A stretch of DNA of 64,000 nucleotides from Phycisphaerae bacterium. GTDB lineage: Bacteria; Planctomycetota; Phycisphaerae; Phycisphaerales; UBA1924. Position numbers and translations under genes: made by a program. The notes under the pieces are model-generated. The model saw nothing but the letters and a program-made list of their open reading frames with translations. It was not told the origin of the DNA and did no database searches. Below, in pieces: positions 1 through 11,244 of the stretch (position 1 is its first letter; each line of letters opens with the position of its first letter). The stretch is from assembly GCA_030429705.1 (NCBI GenBank), contig JAUIES010000002.1, forward strand, positions 126,001 through 190,000, written 5' to 3'.

Positions 1-2200
1 CGTCGAAGAGACGAGTTCATTGCGTCTGCGGCATGGCGAAGGGCCGGTTGTTCGAGTGGCGAGCGCAGGTGTCGGGTTGCGTTCACGGTTTATCGTCGCG
101 ATTCGGGAAGACCGAACCGTGACATTCGGTCAGGTTCGCTCGACAGTCCGGCTGGATGGGGGGGGTGCAACTGAACGACTCGTCCCTTATGCATTTCAAC
201 TAGCCGAGAGTCGGTCGATACCCGATTTCGTCTTCGTCCTTGCTGATGGCTCGAGTGCTGTGTTCATCTGGGCTGATGGGTCATTTGAACGATACGACAC
301 GAGCAACCCGCGCGATGAGATCACACGCGTTGAACAAGGCAGGGTGATACCCGAGGGGCGTTCTGTGACCGCCGCTGCCATGGCTCTCGGCGGCAACACA
401 CTGATCATCGGTGATGACCAAGGGTTCATGGAGACCTTCTTGACGATTGCCGACGCACAAAGTGAGTCTGGCGACGGCCGCACGCTTCAATCGGTCTGGT
501 CGGTTGACATTGGTGCAGGCCCGATCCTGCATCTGGCTCCTGGTGACCGCGACCGAACGGTGAGTGTTGCAACCGGTAACAGCACCGTGAGTGTGTACCA
601 CCTCACGAGTCATAAGCGGCTTCTCGCACGGTCCATGGCAGCACCGCTCAAAATGGCGATTGCCAGCCCGTCCACGGATTTGCTTCTTGCGGTATCGACC
701 GAGGGCAATTTTGAGTCATTGCACATTGACCCTGGGTACCCGGAGGTCAGTGCACAGTCGCTCTTCGGCAAGGTGCACTACGAGGGTTACGCCGAGCCTG
801 ATTATGTCTACCAGTCAACCGGGGATGCGCAGTCTGAACCGAAGTACAGTCTTGTCCCTCTCCTGTTTGGAACGATCAAAGCGACGATTTTCGCCATGCT
901 TTTTGCGCTTCCGCTCGCAGTGGCGGCTGCGATTTACACAAGTGAGTTCATGCACCGCAAAGTTCATCGAGTGGTCAAACCAGCGATCGAGTTGATGGCT
1001 TCGCTTCCGTCGGTGGTCATTGGGTTTGTGGCAGCGATGTTCGTGGCGCCGCTCGTTCGTGAATGGTTACCAGCGATCATGGTCGGGATGTTGATCGTGC
1101 CTCTCGTTGCAGCGTTCGTTGGCACGCTTTGGCAGATGATCCCGCCCGCGTACGCACGCAGGCTCGGCTCGCGTGTGCAGTTGGTCGGTGCTGTGGTGTT
1201 GTTCGCGGGTGCCATTGGCGTAAGCATGTTTGCGGGGCCCACGGTTGAGCGCACTTTGTTTGCACCTTCGCACGATGCCCAGCTTGTTCAGGCCGGTTCG
1301 TATGAGGTTCTCGACGACCAGTCTGCAATCGTTGATCTCGATGCGATGTCCGAAGCCGAGCGATCGCGACTTCGCCGTGACGGTGTGTTCTTGGTCGGGC
1401 GAGAAGCGGTGCGGCCGATAGATTCGACGGTCAACTTGCCGCCCGCCCCGGGAAGCATCGAGCAGTGGTTGGACGGGAATTTCGGCCAGCCGTTCCCCGG
1501 ATGGCTCGTCGCCATGATGTTCCCGGCAGCGATCGTGGTTCCGATTATCCTTGAGCGGCTGACCGCTCGTCGATGGAACGGATGGCTTGATTCGCTCACT
1601 CGTTCGCGGGCAGCGTGTGCAGAAGTGGTCCGGTTCATCATTGGATTTGCTGCGATCATCGGCGTTGCCATGTTGCTCGCCTGGGGACTCAGCGTCCTCG
1701 GGTTTGATCCCCGTGACTCAATCTTTGGTCGGTTCACGCCGCGCAATACGCTGGTCGTGGGCATTGTCATGGGCCTTGCCGTCATTCCGATTATCTTTAC
1801 CATCAGCGAAGATGCGCTGGCGAGTGTGCCGAACACGCTTCGTTCGGCTTCACTTGGTGCCGGCGCAACACGATGGCAAACCGCGCTTCGCGTCGTCCTT
1901 CCGGTGGCAGCCAGCGGTATTTTCTCAGCGGTCATGATCGGCCTCGGACGGGCGGTGGGGGAGACCATGATCGTCTTGATGGCGACCGGGAACACCCCCG
2001 AGATGAACTGGAACATTTTCGCCGGGTTCAGAACACTCGCAGCCAACATCGCTGTTGAACTACCCGAAGCCCCGCGCGGGGATGCGCACTACCGCGTGTT
2101 GTTTCTGTGTGGACTCGTTCTGTTTGTGATGACATTGGTCATCAATACCGTTGCCGAAATGGTGCGGCAGCACTACAGGAAGAAGAGTGCTGCACTGTGA
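1..2200 (+). CDS. pstC: Phosphate ABC transporter permease PstC, large form (5' partial)
   Basis: Inner-membrane permease half of the high-affinity phosphate importer PstSCAB. The reading frame is open to the left edge, so the true start lies outside; an internal TTG at 20 is only the first possible start inside the window. The first roughly 270 visible residues form a soluble, beta-rich region (repeated short strands such as IIGDDQGF and LLLAVSTEGNF), followed by hydrophobic segments from about residue 285. The last third holds the binding-protein-dependent permease signature: an EDALASVPNTLRSASLGAGA stretch followed by LGRAVGETMIVL. At more than 725 aa it is more than twice the size of E. 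coli PstC; similarly enlarged PstC proteins are known in marine bacteria. Its TGA stop overlaps the GTG start of pstA. The role of the N-terminal domain is not known to me. Confidence 0.93.
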   Translation, partial: VEETSSLRLRHGEGPVVRVASAGVGLRSRFIVAIREDRTVTFGQVRSTVRLDGGGATERLVPYAFQLAESRSIPDFVFVLADGSSAVFIWADGSFERYDTSNPRDEITRVEQGRVIPEGRSVTAAAMALGGNTLIIGDDQGFMETFLTIADAQSESGDGRTLQSVWSVDIGAGPILHLAPGDRDRTVSVATGNSTVSVYHLTSHKRLLARSMAAPLKMAIASPSTDLLLAVSTEGNFESLHIDPGYPEVSAQSLFGKVHYEGYAEPDYVYQSTGDAQSEPKYSLVPLLFGTIKATIFAMLFALPLAVAAAIYTSEFMHRKVHRVVKPAIELMASLPSVVIGFVAAMFVAPLVREWLPAIMVGMLIVPLVAAFVGTLWQMIPPAYARRLGSRVQLVGAVVLFAGAIGVSMFAGPTVERTLFAPSHDAQLVQAGSYEVLDDQSAIVDLDAMSEAERSRLRRDGVFLVGREAVRPIDSTVNLPPAPGSIEQWLDGNFGQPFPGWLVAMMFPAAIVVPIILERLTARRWNGWLDSLTRSRAACAEVVRFIIGFAAIIGVAMLLAWGLSVLGFDPRDSIFGRFTPRNTLVVGIVMGLAVIPIIFTISEDALASVPNTLRSASLGAGATRWQTALRVVLPVAASGIFSAVMIGLGRAVGETMIVLMATGNTPEMNWNIFAGFRTLAANIAVELPEAPRGDAHYRVLFLCGLVLFVMTLVINTVAEMVRQHYRKKSAAL

Positions 2201-4434
2201 GTGATGTCACGCAAACAACTCAGGCGACCCCAGCGCAGACGACGGTGCACCGTCGGACACCATTCAGCGCCCGCGGCGAGCCGCGCGTGTGGCTTATGGC
2301 CATGGCGGTGGTCGTTTGTCTTGCCTTGATTGTCGGCATCATCGGTCTCATTGTTGTGCGCGGCTCGGCTACCTTCTGGCAAGGGCCGATCGATGAAGTC
2401 CGCCTTCAGGATGGCTCGGTCTTCCTCGGTGTGCCGAGCGTCACGGAAACCTATCAACCCCAACCAGACGAGTTGGAACGCATCGAGCAGGCACGAGCCG
2501 ATGGGCAACTTGACAATGCGCACGCATTTACCAAAACGGGAGAACCTGTTCGCAGGCGGTACTTTGTCGGCAATCGAGACCTCGGGCAAGAGTCGTTTCG
2601 ATGGGTGCCTCTATGGGAAGTTGCCTCGATCGAACAGCCCAAGGATGTCGTCCTGGTCGAGCGCGATGAGTGGGGGCCGTTCCTCGGGCGGGTGCGGACG
2701 CTTCGAGCGGTGACTGATGAAGATCCAAACCCGACAGGCCAAGAATTCAAACCCGAGTCAGTCTCAGATCGCGAACTGCAGAGCGCAATCGACACGATGG
2801 AAGCCAGGCGGGCTGCGATAGCACGCATTGATCGCACACAGATCCCCCGCTTGCAAAACCAACTTCGTCAGCTGGAGTGGAAGTTGAAGGCGGCGCATCT
2901 CAATCAGGAGCGTCGAGCGGCATCAGCCGACGCACCGCCTGCGTGGCTGTGGTGGGGTGCCATGGTTGGTTGTATCGTCGCTGTGGGGGGTGTTTTGGGT
3001 CTTCGCAAGGCGGTTCGGCATACGAATTCCGGCAGTCGAGTGCCTGTCGCAATTCTGGCGTGCCTCCTGCTCGCTACGGGTTCATTGGCGTATCTGTGGC
3101 TTGAGCGCCCCGGCTCACACAAGGGCATGTCCGATGATCAAGTCACGCAGATCGAGCAGCAGGTCGAAGCAGAACGCAATGCGATACTCAACGAGCAATC
3201 GGGACTCCTGACCCAACTCGACGATCTTCGCGAGGAAGACAATCGGTATCGAATCATCATCGAAGAACCGAGCCTCGGGCGAATCAGCCCCGTTTCAAGA
3301 TCTGCACCCGACGACCCCATGCGACTATCGCAGGTTGTGCGCATTGTCCCTGCAAATGACCTCAGTTTCAGCGGGCGGATTGGTGTGTATCTGTCGCGAT
3401 GGTGGGAGTTCCTTTCGACCAATCCGCGTGAAGGTGCCACAGCAGGCGGCGTCTATCCCGTGATCGTCGGCACGGTCACGCTCACCGTCTTGCTCACGAT
3501 CAGCGTCGTTCCGCTTGGTGTGATCGCAGCCCTTTACCTTCGCGAGTATGCCAAGCAGGGGGTGGTGACGAGCATTATCCGTATCGCGATCAATAACCTT
3601 GCGGGCGTGCCGAGCATTGTCTATGGCATGTTTGGTCTTGGCTTTTTCTGCTACACGCTTGGGGGCTACATCGATGAAGGACCGACTGAACCGACACCCG
3701 TCGGCTCGTGGTGGGGGCTTGTCGGTGTCTTGTTCTTGGCGATTCTGATAGCGGGTGCGTGCGGCCTGTTCGTTCGTCGAAGTGGCGACCGCTTGCCTGA
3801 TTCTGCCAGTCGGCTTATCTCGATCGGTGCGACCGTTGGTTGGCTTGTGGCGGTGGTACTGGCGTTCTGGGCGATTTCATCGACACCGTACTTTCATGGT
3901 TTCTTCGAGGCGAAGTTGCCCGAACAGACCACCTTTGGCGGCCGAGGCATCTTGTGGGCATCACTCACGCTTGCACTTCTGACATTGCCGGTGGTCATTG
4001 TGGCAACAGAGGAAGCAATCGCAGCCGTTCCAGGATCAATGCGTGAAGGAAGTTATGGCTGCGGAGCGAGCAAGTGGCAGACAATTCGCAAGATTGTGCT
4101 GCCGTCAGCGATGCCGGGCATTCTGACCGGAGCCATACTGGCGATGGCTCGCGGAGCGGGAGAGGTCGCGCCGTTGATGCTCGTTGGAGCGGTCAACCTG
4201 GCGCCCGCGTTACCCGTCAGTACAGATGCGCCGTTCCTGCACGGGGACAGGACCTTCATGCATCTCGGGTTTCATATTTACACGCTGGGGTTCCAAAGCC
4301 CGGACTCAGAGGCAACGGCGCCTCTTGTGTGGACGACCACGCTGCTCTTGATCACGATCGTTCTGCTTCTCAACCTGATTGCGATTATCGTGCGGGCTCG
4401 GCTGCGGTCGCGCATGGCGACCTCGGCGGTGTAA
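2197..4434 (+). CDS. pstA: Phosphate ABC transporter permease PstA, large form
   Basis: Second permease of the phosphate importer. I chose the GTG at 2197, which overlaps the pstC stop (GTGA) and has an AGGAAG site about 13 bases upstream; the frame stays open further upstream but only inside pstC. The 745-aa protein has an N-terminal membrane helix (about residues 25-50), a long extra region with predicted coiled coil (about 195-230 and 310-350) around two hydrophobic segments (near 245-265 and 280-300), and then a standard PstA permease domain ending with an [20 protein letters not shown] loop and [14 protein letters not shown]. The inserted region makes it more than twice the usual size, matching the enlarged PstC partner. 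Tight coupling to pstC and pstB supports the assignment. Confidence 0.93.
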   Translation: MSDVTQTTQATPAQTTVHRRTPFSARGEPRVWLMAMAVVVCLALIVGIIGLIVVRGSATFWQGPIDEVRLQDGSVFLGVPSVTETYQPQPDELERIEQARADGQLDNAHAFTKTGEPVRRRYFVGNRDLGQESFRWVPLWEVASIEQPKDVVLVERDEWGPFLGRVRTLRAVTDEDPNPTGQEFKPESVSDRELQSAIDTMEARRAAIARIDRTQIPRLQNQLRQLEWKLKAAHLNQERRAASADAPPAWLWWGAMVGCIVAVGGVLGLRKAVRHTNSGSRVPVAILACLLLATGSLAYLWLERPGSHKGMSDDQVTQIEQQVEAERNAILNEQSGLLTQLDDLREEDNRYRIIIEEPSLGRISPVSRSAPDDPMRLSQVVRIVPANDLSFSGRIGVYLSRWWEFLSTNPREGATAGGVYPVIVGTVTLTVLLTISVVPLGVIAALYLREYAKQGVVTSIIRIAINNLAGVPSIVYGMFGLGFFCYTLGGYIDEGPTEPTPVGSWWGLVGVLFLAILIAGACGLFVRRSGDRLPDSASRLISIGATVGWLVAVVLAFWAISSTPYFHGFFEAKLPEQTTFGGRGILWASLTLALLTLPVVIVATEEAIAAVPGSMREGSYGCGASKWQTIRKIVLPSAMPGILTGAILAMARGAGEVAPLMLVGAVNLAPALPVSTDAPFLHGDRTFMHLGFHIYTLGFQSPDSEATAPLVWTTTLLLITIVLLLNLIAIIVRARLRSRMATSAV

Positions 4435-4466
4435 GATTGCGCGAGCAATCGCAGGAGATTTCATCT

Positions 4467-5348
4467 GTGACCACCCAGACTGCACAGCAAGCACTTGCCG
4501 AAGCAACCAATCGGAAGGACGCGCCGAGTGTTGTTGATGTGATCGCCGCGGGCAAGCCGTTCCCAACTGAAGTCCACGCGGAAATGCGTAACACGGATGC
4601 GGTGGTCGATGTCGATCAGTTCAGCTTGTGGTATGGACAAACCCGAGCACTGTTTGAGATCAAACTGGAGATTCCGCGGCAAGGCGTCACCGCACTCATC
4701 GGCCCGTCGGGTTGTGGCAAGTCGACACTCTTACGCTCAATCAACCGACTCAATGATCTTGTCGATTCAGTCCGCACAGACGGCCAGATGCTGCTCAACG
4801 GCAGCCCCGTGTACGCACCCGATGTCGATGTCATCGAACTTCGCAAACGACTCGGCATGGTGTTTCAAAAACCCAACCCGTTCCCGATGTCGATTTTCGA
4901 GAATGTCGTCTATCCCCTGCGCATCGATGGGGAAAATCGACGCGGGCTGTTGATGGAAGCGTGCGAGCGAGCATTGAAGGCTGCAGCCCTCTGGGATGAG
5001 GTCAAAGACCGCCTCAAGCACTCCGCGCTTCGTCTTTCGGGTGGTCAGCAGCAAAGGCTCTGTATCGCCCGCGCCATCGTTGCAGACCCTGAGGTGTTGT
5101 TGCTCGATGAGCCTTGTTCGGCGCTTGACCCACTTTCGACGCTGCGGATTGAAGAGTTGATCACCGAGATATCACAGCGGTACACGGTGATCATGGTGAC
5201 CCACAACATGCAGCAGGCGGCTCGTGTCAGCCAGGCGACCGCGTTCATGTACCTCGGACGACTCGTGGAGTTTGGCCCGACGCAGTCAATTTTCCAGACA
5301 CCGCACCTCGACGAGACTGAGCAATATGTCTCTGGACGGTTCGGGTAG
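4467..5348 (+). CDS. pstB: Phosphate ABC transporter ATP-binding protein PstB
   Basis: Cytoplasmic ATPase that powers phosphate import by PstCA. The GTG at 4467 is taken as start because an AGGAG site lies 9 bases upstream and it gives a 293-aa protein of normal size; the open frame extends back into pstA. Visible motifs: Walker [10 protein letters not shown] (residues 79-87), ABC signature LSGGQQQR, Walker B VLLLDEP with the D-loop SALDP, and the switch histidine in [10 protein letters not shown]. The first 40 residues are a non-conserved extension before the ABC fold. It lies 32 bp downstream of pstA in the same operon. No phoU follows; the next gene is sucA after about 175 bp. Confidence 0.96.
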   Translation: MTTQTAQQALAEATNRKDAPSVVDVIAAGKPFPTEVHAEMRNTDAVVDVDQFSLWYGQTRALFEIKLEIPRQGVTALIGPSGCGKSTLLRSINRLNDLVDSVRTDGQMLLNGSPVYAPDVDVIELRKRLGMVFQKPNPFPMSIFENVVYPLRIDGENRRGLLMEACERALKAAALWDEVKDRLKHSALRLSGGQQQRLCIARAIVADPEVLLLDEPCSALDPLSTLRIEELITEISQRYTVIMVTHNMQQAARVSQATAFMYLGRLVEFGPTQSIFQTPHLDETEQYVSGRFG

Positions 5349-5523
5349 GCAAAAAGGCGTGAATCGAGCGCCAAAACCTCGACTTTTGCGGATTCTGCGA
5401 ATCCAGCGACCGATAGTGCTGACTAGTATCTCTGATCGGAAACTGATGCCGATACAGCGTTTGGTGATCGGTACGAATCGCAACCGCCCCACGGGGCATT
5501 CTTGAGCCCGGACGAGGCAAAAA

Positions 5524-8406
5524 ATGAGTGCCGGACCGAAGCCTGTCCTTTCTTCCGTCAACAGCTGGAATGCCGAGTTCCTCGAGCAGGAGTTCGCTCG
5601 TTTTCAGCAGGACCCCGAGTTGGTCTCACCCGACCTGCGGCTGTTCTTCCAAGGGTTTGAACTGGCGCTCGCCAATGAGATGCGCGTCCATGGCGGATCC
5701 GAGGCAAACGCGCAAACATTGCACACAGCCCCCCGGGTTGGGGTGGCGAGCCATGCGACCGGTGATTCTGGGATTGTCGAGAAGTTGATTCAAGCGTATA
5801 GAGAGTCAGGGCATCTGGCTGCCGACCTCGATCCGTTAGAACGACCACGAGAGATGCCCGCTCAACTTGAACTGTCGTTCCACGGACTCACTGAAGCGGA
5901 TCTCGATCGCGTGGTCGAAGCGACCGAACTTGGGTTCAATAAGCCAGTCGCGCTGCGTGCTGTGATTGACAAGCTGCAAGTGATCTACTGCGGTTCAATC
6001 GGTGTTGAAATCATGCATGTGCTCGACACCGAACAGCGTGCGTGGCTTCTTGAACAAGTTGAGGGACGCAACAGCAAGGAAGAGCTCAAGCCGCAAGATC
6101 GCGTGTTGATTCTTGAACTGCTGACCCGCGCGGACAGTTTCGAGAAATTCCTCGGAAAGCGCTACCCGGGCGACAAGCGATTCAGTCTCGAAGGGTCAGA
6201 GTCGTTGATCCCACTCACCGAGTGGATATTGATGACGGCGACCGAACACGATGTCGAAGAGGTTGTTCTCGGGATGGCCCATCGCGGCCGACTCAATGTG
6301 CTCAACAACATCATCGGCAAGACCTACCAGCAAATATTTACCGAGTTTGAAGAGTCGTGGGAAGAGGACTTTGTCGATGGCGGCGGCGATGTGAAGTATC
6401 ACCGCGGTTATTCAGGGACGCGGCGGTTCCCGAATGGACGCATGCTGCACCTGGCGATGTCGAGCAACCCGAGCCACCTCGAATCAGTTGATCCTGTGGT
6501 CATGGGTCGATGCCGTGCGAAACAGCGGCTGCGCGGCGACACCGAACGCCGCCGCGTGATCCCGTTGCTCATGCACGGTGACGCTGCGGTTGTCGGGCAA
6601 GGCATCGTTCCCGAGTGTCTGAATCTCTATGACCTGGAAGGGTACACAGTCGGTGGCACCATCCATGTCGTCGTCAACAATCACATCGGGTTCACAACCT
6701 CGCCCGAAGATGCGCGGTCGACGCGTTACTGCACCGATATCGCCAAGTTTATCGAAGCGCCTGTGTTCCATGTCAATGGCGACGATCCTGAAGCATGCAT
6801 CGAGGTCGCACGCATCGCTCTTGAGTACCGCCAGAAGTTCCATCGCGATGTCTTTATCGATTTGTGGTGCTATCGCCAGTACGGTCACAATGAGCAGGAT
6901 GAACAGTCGTTTACCCAGCCGCTGCTTGCCAAAGCCATTCGTGCGCAGCAAAGCGTTCTGAAGACTTATGCAACCAAGTTGCTCAATGAAGGCGTGATCA
7001 ACGAAGCCGATGTGCAAGCCATCAAGCACCGACTCGCTGAGGCGCTTGAACAAGCGCAGGCAGCCGCTCGTGAAACGCCAAACGATCCAACGATTGATCC
7101 TGGCAGCGAGCGATGGCAGGGTATAGACAATGAGTTCTCGTTTGATCCCGTAGATACATCGGTGACGAAAGAAGCGTTGGCCGAAGTGTGCGCAGCCATC
7201 GGTCGAGTTCCCGAGAACTTCAAACTCAATCGCAAGTTGAAACCACTTCTCAAGTCGAGGGCTTCGCTTCTGGAGAGTGGTGAAATCAGTTACGCCGACG
7301 CAGAGACGCTGGCCTATGGCACGCTGCTGATCGAGCATCATCCGATTCGATTGACCGGACAAGATGTTCGCCGAGGCACCTTTAGCCATCGACATGCGGT
7401 GATTCGTGACACCGACACGGGTGAGCCGTTTATCCCGCTCAACAACATTCGTCCTGTCGATGAATCGGGGAGTGCGTGTACATCGTTCGATGGTCCATGT
7501 CAGGCGAAACTGTGCATCTATGACAGCCCCTTGAGCGAAGCTTCCGTCCTCGGGTTCGACTACGGCTATTCGCTCGCCGATCCGGGCATGTTGGTTTTGT
7601 GGGAGGCTCAGTTCGGCGACTTCGTCAACGGCGCCCAAGTGATCATTGATCAATATCTTGCTTCTGCCGAGACGAAATGGGATCGTTGGTCCGGGCTGGT
7701 CATGCTTTTACCTCATGGCTATGAAGGCGCCGGGCCAGAGCACTCGTCGTGCCGCATGGAGCGATTCCTTGAGTTATGCGGCCAGGACAACATGCAGGTC
7801 GTGTATCCGACTACGGCTGGGCAGGTGTTCCATATGCTGCGCCGTCAGGTGCATCGTTCATTCCGCAAGCCATTGATCGTGATGACGCCGAAGAGCATGT
7901 TGCGTGTGCCAACCGGTCACATGAATGACTTGATGAACGGTCAGTTCACCGAGATGATTGACGATCCATTCTTTGCAAATGGCGACAATGATCGGACAAA
8001 GGTCAAGCGGGTCATCCTGTGTTGCGGCAAGTTGTTCTACGAGCTGAACGAGCGTCGTGAACAAGCGGGTCGTCAAGATGTCGCGATCGTTCGCATCGAG
8101 CAGGTGTATCCGTTCCACGATCAGATGCTCGCCCAGATTCTTTCGCAGTACCCTGCCGGCGTTGAACTCGTCTATGCGCAAGAAGAAACAAGAAACGCAG
8201 GTGCATACTTGTTTGTTTCCGACAAGTTGCAGGATGTCATGGGCTTGGATCGACCGATATACATCGGCCGACAGGAGTCCGGTTCACCGGCGACCGGATC
8301 GAAGCGCGTGCACAAGATGGAACAAGACCGTATTCTGACAGAGGCCGTGGCGCCGCTGCCTTCATCCGACAAGAAACCGGGCGAGAAACTCGCCGCGTCA
8401 GCATGA
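5524..8406 (+). CDS. sucA: 2-oxoglutarate dehydrogenase E1 component
   Basis: Thiamine-diphosphate enzyme that decarboxylates 2-oxoglutarate and transfers the succinyl group to the lipoyl arm of E2 in the TCA cycle. The 960-aa protein starts with the E1o-type N-terminal segment ([20 protein letters not shown]), carries the TPP-binding region with [14 protein letters not shown] and the conserved [13 protein letters not shown], and ends with the transketolase-like pyrimidine domain ([20 protein letters not shown]). Length and order match the family. The ATG at 5524 follows a purine-rich stretch but has no strong Shine-Dalgarno site. It is 22 bp upstream of sucB, as usual for an odhA/sucA-sucB pair. 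No lpd (E3) gene is adjacent. Confidence 0.97.
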   Translation: MSAGPKPVLSSVNSWNAEFLEQEFARFQQDPELVSPDLRLFFQGFELALANEMRVHGGSEANAQTLHTAPRVGVASHATGDSGIVEKLIQAYRESGHLAADLDPLERPREMPAQLELSFHGLTEADLDRVVEATELGFNKPVALRAVIDKLQVIYCGSIGVEIMHVLDTEQRAWLLEQVEGRNSKEELKPQDRVLILELLTRADSFEKFLGKRYPGDKRFSLEGSESLIPLTEWILMTATEHDVEEVVLGMAHRGRLNVLNNIIGKTYQQIFTEFEESWEEDFVDGGGDVKYHRGYSGTRRFPNGRMLHLAMSSNPSHLESVDPVVMGRCRAKQRLRGDTERRRVIPLLMHGDAAVVGQGIVPECLNLYDLEGYTVGGTIHVVVNNHIGFTTSPEDARSTRYCTDIAKFIEAPVFHVNGDDPEACIEVARIALEYRQKFHRDVFIDLWCYRQYGHNEQDEQSFTQPLLAKAIRAQQSVLKTYATKLLNEGVINEADVQAIKHRLAEALEQAQAAARETPNDPTIDPGSERWQGIDNEFSFDPVDTSVTKEALAEVCAAIGRVPENFKLNRKLKPLLKSRASLLESGEISYADAETLAYGTLLIEHHPIRLTGQDVRRGTFSHRHAVIRDTDTGEPFIPLNNIRPVDESGSACTSFDGPCQAKLCIYDSPLSEASVLGFDYGYSLADPGMLVLWEAQFGDFVNGAQVIIDQYLASAETKWDRWSGLVMLLPHGYEGAGPEHSSCRMERFLELCGQDNMQVVYPTTAGQVFHMLRRQVHRSFRKPLIVMTPKSMLRVPTGHMNDLMNGQFTEMIDDPFFANGDNDRTKVKRVILCCGKLFYELNERREQAGRQDVAIVRIEQVYPFHDQMLAQILSQYPAGVELVYAQEETRNAGAYLFVSDKLQDVMGLDRPIYIGRQESGSPATGSKRVHKMEQDRILTEAVAPLPSSDKKPGEKLAASA

Positions 8407-8428
8407 CCTGAGAACGGAGTCCGACGGA

Positions 8429-9697
8429 ATGGCTACCGAAATCGTAATGCCCGAAGCGGGAGAGTCAGTCGTCAGCGGCGTGCTCACGACATGGCTCAAG
8501 GCCGACGGAACCTATGTTGAGCGCGACGAGGCGGTCGCAGAAGTCGATACCGACAAGATCACCGTCGAAGTGCCAGCACCGGCCTCCGGCATCATCAAAC
8601 ACCGGACCGCGGAAGGTGACGAAATCGAGATCGGTTCCGTCATCGCTGAGTTGGATGAATCTGCTGCCAAACCTGCAGCCGGTTCGGCGAGCGAGCAATC
8701 TGCCAAGCAGGAATCAGGACAAGACGCAGCAGCCGCAACCGCGGTTGCAACTGGGTCGGGTACGACCGACAAGTCCACCGCGACCAACGGCGAGGTCCAT
8801 GCCACACCGCTAGCCAAGAAAGTCGCGGCCGAAAAGGGAGTGGACCTCAGTAGCGTGCAAGGGACGGGCGCGAGCGATCGAATCCACGAACGCGATGTGT
8901 TGGCAGCCGTTCAAGGAAACTCCGATTCAGTCCAATCGGTGGTCGGAGGCGAGTCTTCAGCGAACGGCCGATCGCGTCGCGTCACGCTTGAACGCATGAG
9001 CCCGCTGCGCCAGAAGATCGCCTCACGCTTGGTCGAAGCCCAACAGACCGCGGCGATGTTGACGACTTTCAACGAGTGTGACATGTCGGCGGTCATGGAT
9101 CTGCGAAAACAGTACAAGGAATCGTTCGAGAAACGGCACGGCATCGGGCTCGGCTTTATGTCGTTCTTCATTAAGGCTGCTGCGAACGCCCTTGAGAAGT
9201 TCCCGATGGTCAACGCTTCAATCGTTGCAGACGATGCTGGTAAACCAGCGATTGAAAAGCACGACTATGCAGATATAGCGATTGCGGTCGCCAGTGCAAA
9301 GGGGCTTGTGGTTCCGGTCATTCGTAACTGCGAGACCCTCACATTTGCCAATGTCGAGTCAGCGGTCAAGGACTTTGGCACGCGGGCTCGCGATGGCAAA
9401 CTCGGGCTCGATGAAATGCAGGGTGGGACATTTACCATCACCAATGGCGGCATCTTCGGCAGTCTGATGTCAACACCCATTCTCAATCCGCCGCAGTCCG
9501 CCATCCTCGGCATGCACACCATCAAGAAGCGTGCGATGGAGCACCCAGTTGGATCCGGCCAGGTTGCGATTCGTCCGATGATGTACCTCGCATTGAGTTA
9601 CGATCATCGAATCGTCGATGGTGCCGAAGCGGTGCAGTTCCTTGTGTCAATCAAGGATGCGATCGAGGATCCGACGCGCTTGCTGCTCGACATTTGA
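8429..9697 (+). CDS. sucB: Dihydrolipoyllysine succinyltransferase (2-OGDH E2)
   Basis: Core acyltransferase of the 2-oxoglutarate dehydrogenase complex. Domains in order: one lipoyl domain with the modified lysine in VDTDKITVE (Lys43); an Ala/Thr/Gly-rich linker (about 80-120); a peripheral-subunit-binding domain ([19 protein letters not shown]...RIHERDV); and the catalytic domain ending with the active-site motif [13 protein letters not shown]. At 422 aa it is of normal SucB size with a single lipoyl domain. The start has GGAG about 12 bases upstream. It is probably co-transcribed with sucA. A convergent gene begins its stop 54 bp downstream. Confidence 0.97.
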   Translation: MATEIVMPEAGESVVSGVLTTWLKADGTYVERDEAVAEVDTDKITVEVPAPASGIIKHRTAEGDEIEIGSVIAELDESAAKPAAGSASEQSAKQESGQDAAAATAVATGSGTTDKSTATNGEVHATPLAKKVAAEKGVDLSSVQGTGASDRIHERDVLAAVQGNSDSVQSVVGGESSANGRSRRVTLERMSPLRQKIASRLVEAQQTAAMLTTFNECDMSAVMDLRKQYKESFEKRHGIGLGFMSFFIKAAANALEKFPMVNASIVADDAGKPAIEKHDYADIAIAVASAKGLVVPVIRNCETLTFANVESAVKDFGTRARDGKLGLDEMQGGTFTITNGGIFGSLMSTPILNPPQSAILGMHTIKKRAMEHPVGSGQVAIRPMMYLALSYDHRIVDGAEAVQFLVSIKDAIEDPTRLLLDI

Positions 9698-9751
9698 TCG
9701 ATCTGACGAACTGTTCGGTTTTTCGCATCGTCACGCGAAGTGCTCGATCGA

Positions 9752-10255
9752 TCAGTCGATTTGATCAAGCAGACCTTCGCAGGCGCGGGTGAGCATCTCG
9801 AACACCTGGTCAAATCCGTCATCGCCGCCGTAGTAGGGATCAGGGACATCGATCGCACCAGTCTGCGTCGGCTGACCCTGGTCGTCGAGAAGTTGTTCCG
9901 CGGCAACATCAAAACTGCGCATCAGGCGGATCTTGGATCTCGGCGCTCCACGCTTTTCGAGTGTCTTGGCGTTTGTCTCGTCCATCGCCAGAAGCAGGTC
10001 GAACCGTTCAATGTCGGTCGATGGCGCAAATTGTCGAGCGATACTGGGAAGTTCGATCCCGTGCTTTGCGCAGGTGGCGATGGCGCGTGGATCGGGTGAT
10101 TGACCGACATGCCAGGATCCGAGGCCGCAGGAGTCAACCGCCAAGTTTTCGAGTACCTGCCGCATTTTCGCGTGATGGATGAAAATACCCTCCGCCATCG
10201 GGCTTCGGCAGATATTGCCCAGACATACAAAAAGCAAGGAGCGCGGGGGGGTCAT
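9752..10255 (-). CDS. Low-molecular-weight protein tyrosine phosphatase
   Basis: Cysteine-dependent phosphatase acting on phosphotyrosine; bacterial members commonly reverse BY-kinase (Wzc-type) phosphorylation in polysaccharide export. The P-loop is near the N-terminus (VCLGNICRSPMAEG, matching C-x5-R-S), and the general-acid loop is DPYYGG in the C-terminal third. The start is set at the ATG at 10255 because it overlaps the stop of the upstream gene (ATGA) and has GGAGAA about 6 bases upstream; an upstream in-frame extension (12 residues) is less likely. The resulting 167 aa is the usual length. It is the last gene of a tight six-gene cluster; its physiological substrate is not evident here. 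Confidence 0.92.
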   Translation of the reverse strand: MTPPRSLLFVCLGNICRSPMAEGIFIHHAKMRQVLENLAVDSCGLGSWHVGQSPDPRAIATCAKHGIELPSIARQFAPSTDIERFDLLLAMDETNAKTLEKRGAPRSKIRLMRSFDVAAEQLLDDQGQPTQTGAIDVPDPYYGGDDGFDQVFEMLTRACEGLLDQID

Positions 10256-11241
10256 GAACAATTCTCCGCGACCGCGAATGTTGGCGCGCATGTCTTCTGT
10301 TCCAGGATATTGAGCAACGGTCTGAGTTCTTCGGTCACATTTGCACCGGCTGGAGACTTTGTTTCGTCCAGCAGACTGCCAGGAGCGATCGCGACAGGGA
10401 CGCCGGACGCTTGCGCCTGGGCAACAAGCACGCGAATCGCGCCGCGCGGAATAACCGAGGCCAGTTGTTGCCTCGGTCGCGCAGCATCGACAAAAGCCAC
10501 ATCACATGCGCTGAGCCATGGTGTCATCGGTCCGTCGATCACGATGAGCCGAGCACCCAGACCGCCGCGTCTACAAAACTGTCTTGCACCCGCCAATCTC
10601 CAGGCATTGCTCGGAACTAGTGCCGTCGCGCGATAGCCATTGACACGAAGCATGCCCAACAAGAACGCGAGCCGTTGGCTATCGAGCGAACACCAGGGAG
10701 CAGCGATCGGCATGATCACAATCTCGTCATCGCCGACTTCGAGGACAGTCCGCCGCGAATGGCGTGAAGTCTCGCTCGTGACGGTCGTGTATGATGCCGG
10801 GTCATTGACAGTCACTCTGGCAGCGGGGAGCCCGGCTTGAATCCACGACTGCGCATCGTGAGCATCTACAAACGCTATGTGTCGGAACATTCCGAGACTT
10901 CGGGCCTGATTGATTGATTGCGCGTTGTTGAATCTCAAGCCTTCAAGAAGAACAAGGGAGAGGTCGATTCGCGCGGGCTGACGAAGTGCCCAGTGAGCCG
11001 GTCGTCGGCCCCAGGCGGTGATGTGTCGCGGATCTTCATCTATCATTGACAGATCGAGTGGTGCTCTTGAACGAGGCATGATCACCCGTGCAAGGTTCAT
11101 CACCGTTGCTTGATATTCTGGCACGGGTCCGATGCCGATCGGTCTCGCGTTGTCGTGCGATGCACGAACACACAGCGACTGCACCTCGGGGTATCGACCC
11201 GAGTCAAACACGCCCTCGCTGGCATCGATCACATGCATCAT
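10252..11241 (-). CDS. GT-B-like protein of unknown function
   Basis: I do not recognise a specific family. The 329-aa protein has a two-lobed pattern: an N-terminal half with HITAWGRRPAHW and a C-terminal half with VIMPIAAPWCSLDSQRLAFL, then WLSACDVAFVDA and AQASGVPVAIAPGSLLDE. The latter resemble the 'location in the hierarchy / avoid favourites' end of GT4-type glycosyltransferases (A-x-A-S-G-V-P-V), but the usual E-x7-E motif is not clear, so a degenerate or regulatory glycosyltransferase fold is inferred. It starts 3 bp after the upstream lipoprotein gene and overlaps the phosphatase gene by 4 bp, so it is translationally coupled to both. No signal peptide or membrane helix is seen. Confidence 0.7.
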   Translation of the reverse strand: MMHVIDASEGVFDSGRYPEVQSLCVRASHDNARPIGIGPVPEYQATVMNLARVIMPRSRAPLDLSMIDEDPRHITAWGRRPAHWALRQPARIDLSLVLLEGLRFNNAQSINQARSLGMFRHIAFVDAHDAQSWIQAGLPAARVTVNDPASYTTVTSETSRHSRRTVLEVGDDEIVIMPIAAPWCSLDSQRLAFLLGMLRVNGYRATALVPSNAWRLAGARQFCRRGGLGARLIVIDGPMTPWLSACDVAFVDAARPRQQLASVIPRGAIRVLVAQAQASGVPVAIAPGSLLDETKSPAGANVTEELRPLLNILEQKTCAPTFAVAENCS

Positions 11242-11244
11242 GTG

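Noticed and set aside
1288-2049. 253-codon minus-strand frame inside pstC
   Set aside because: Antisense shadow with biased composition; no start site or family.
6484-7653. Long open frame antisense to sucA
   Set aside because: It lies wholly inside sucA on the other strand, has no recognisable domain and is explained by the G+C-rich codon usage of the real gene.
9695-9754. Inverted repeat TGATCGATC / GATCGATCA between sucB and the phosphatase gene
   Set aside because: Arms of 9 bp are 42 bp apart, no T-tract, and GATC-rich words are frequent here; too weak for a terminator.
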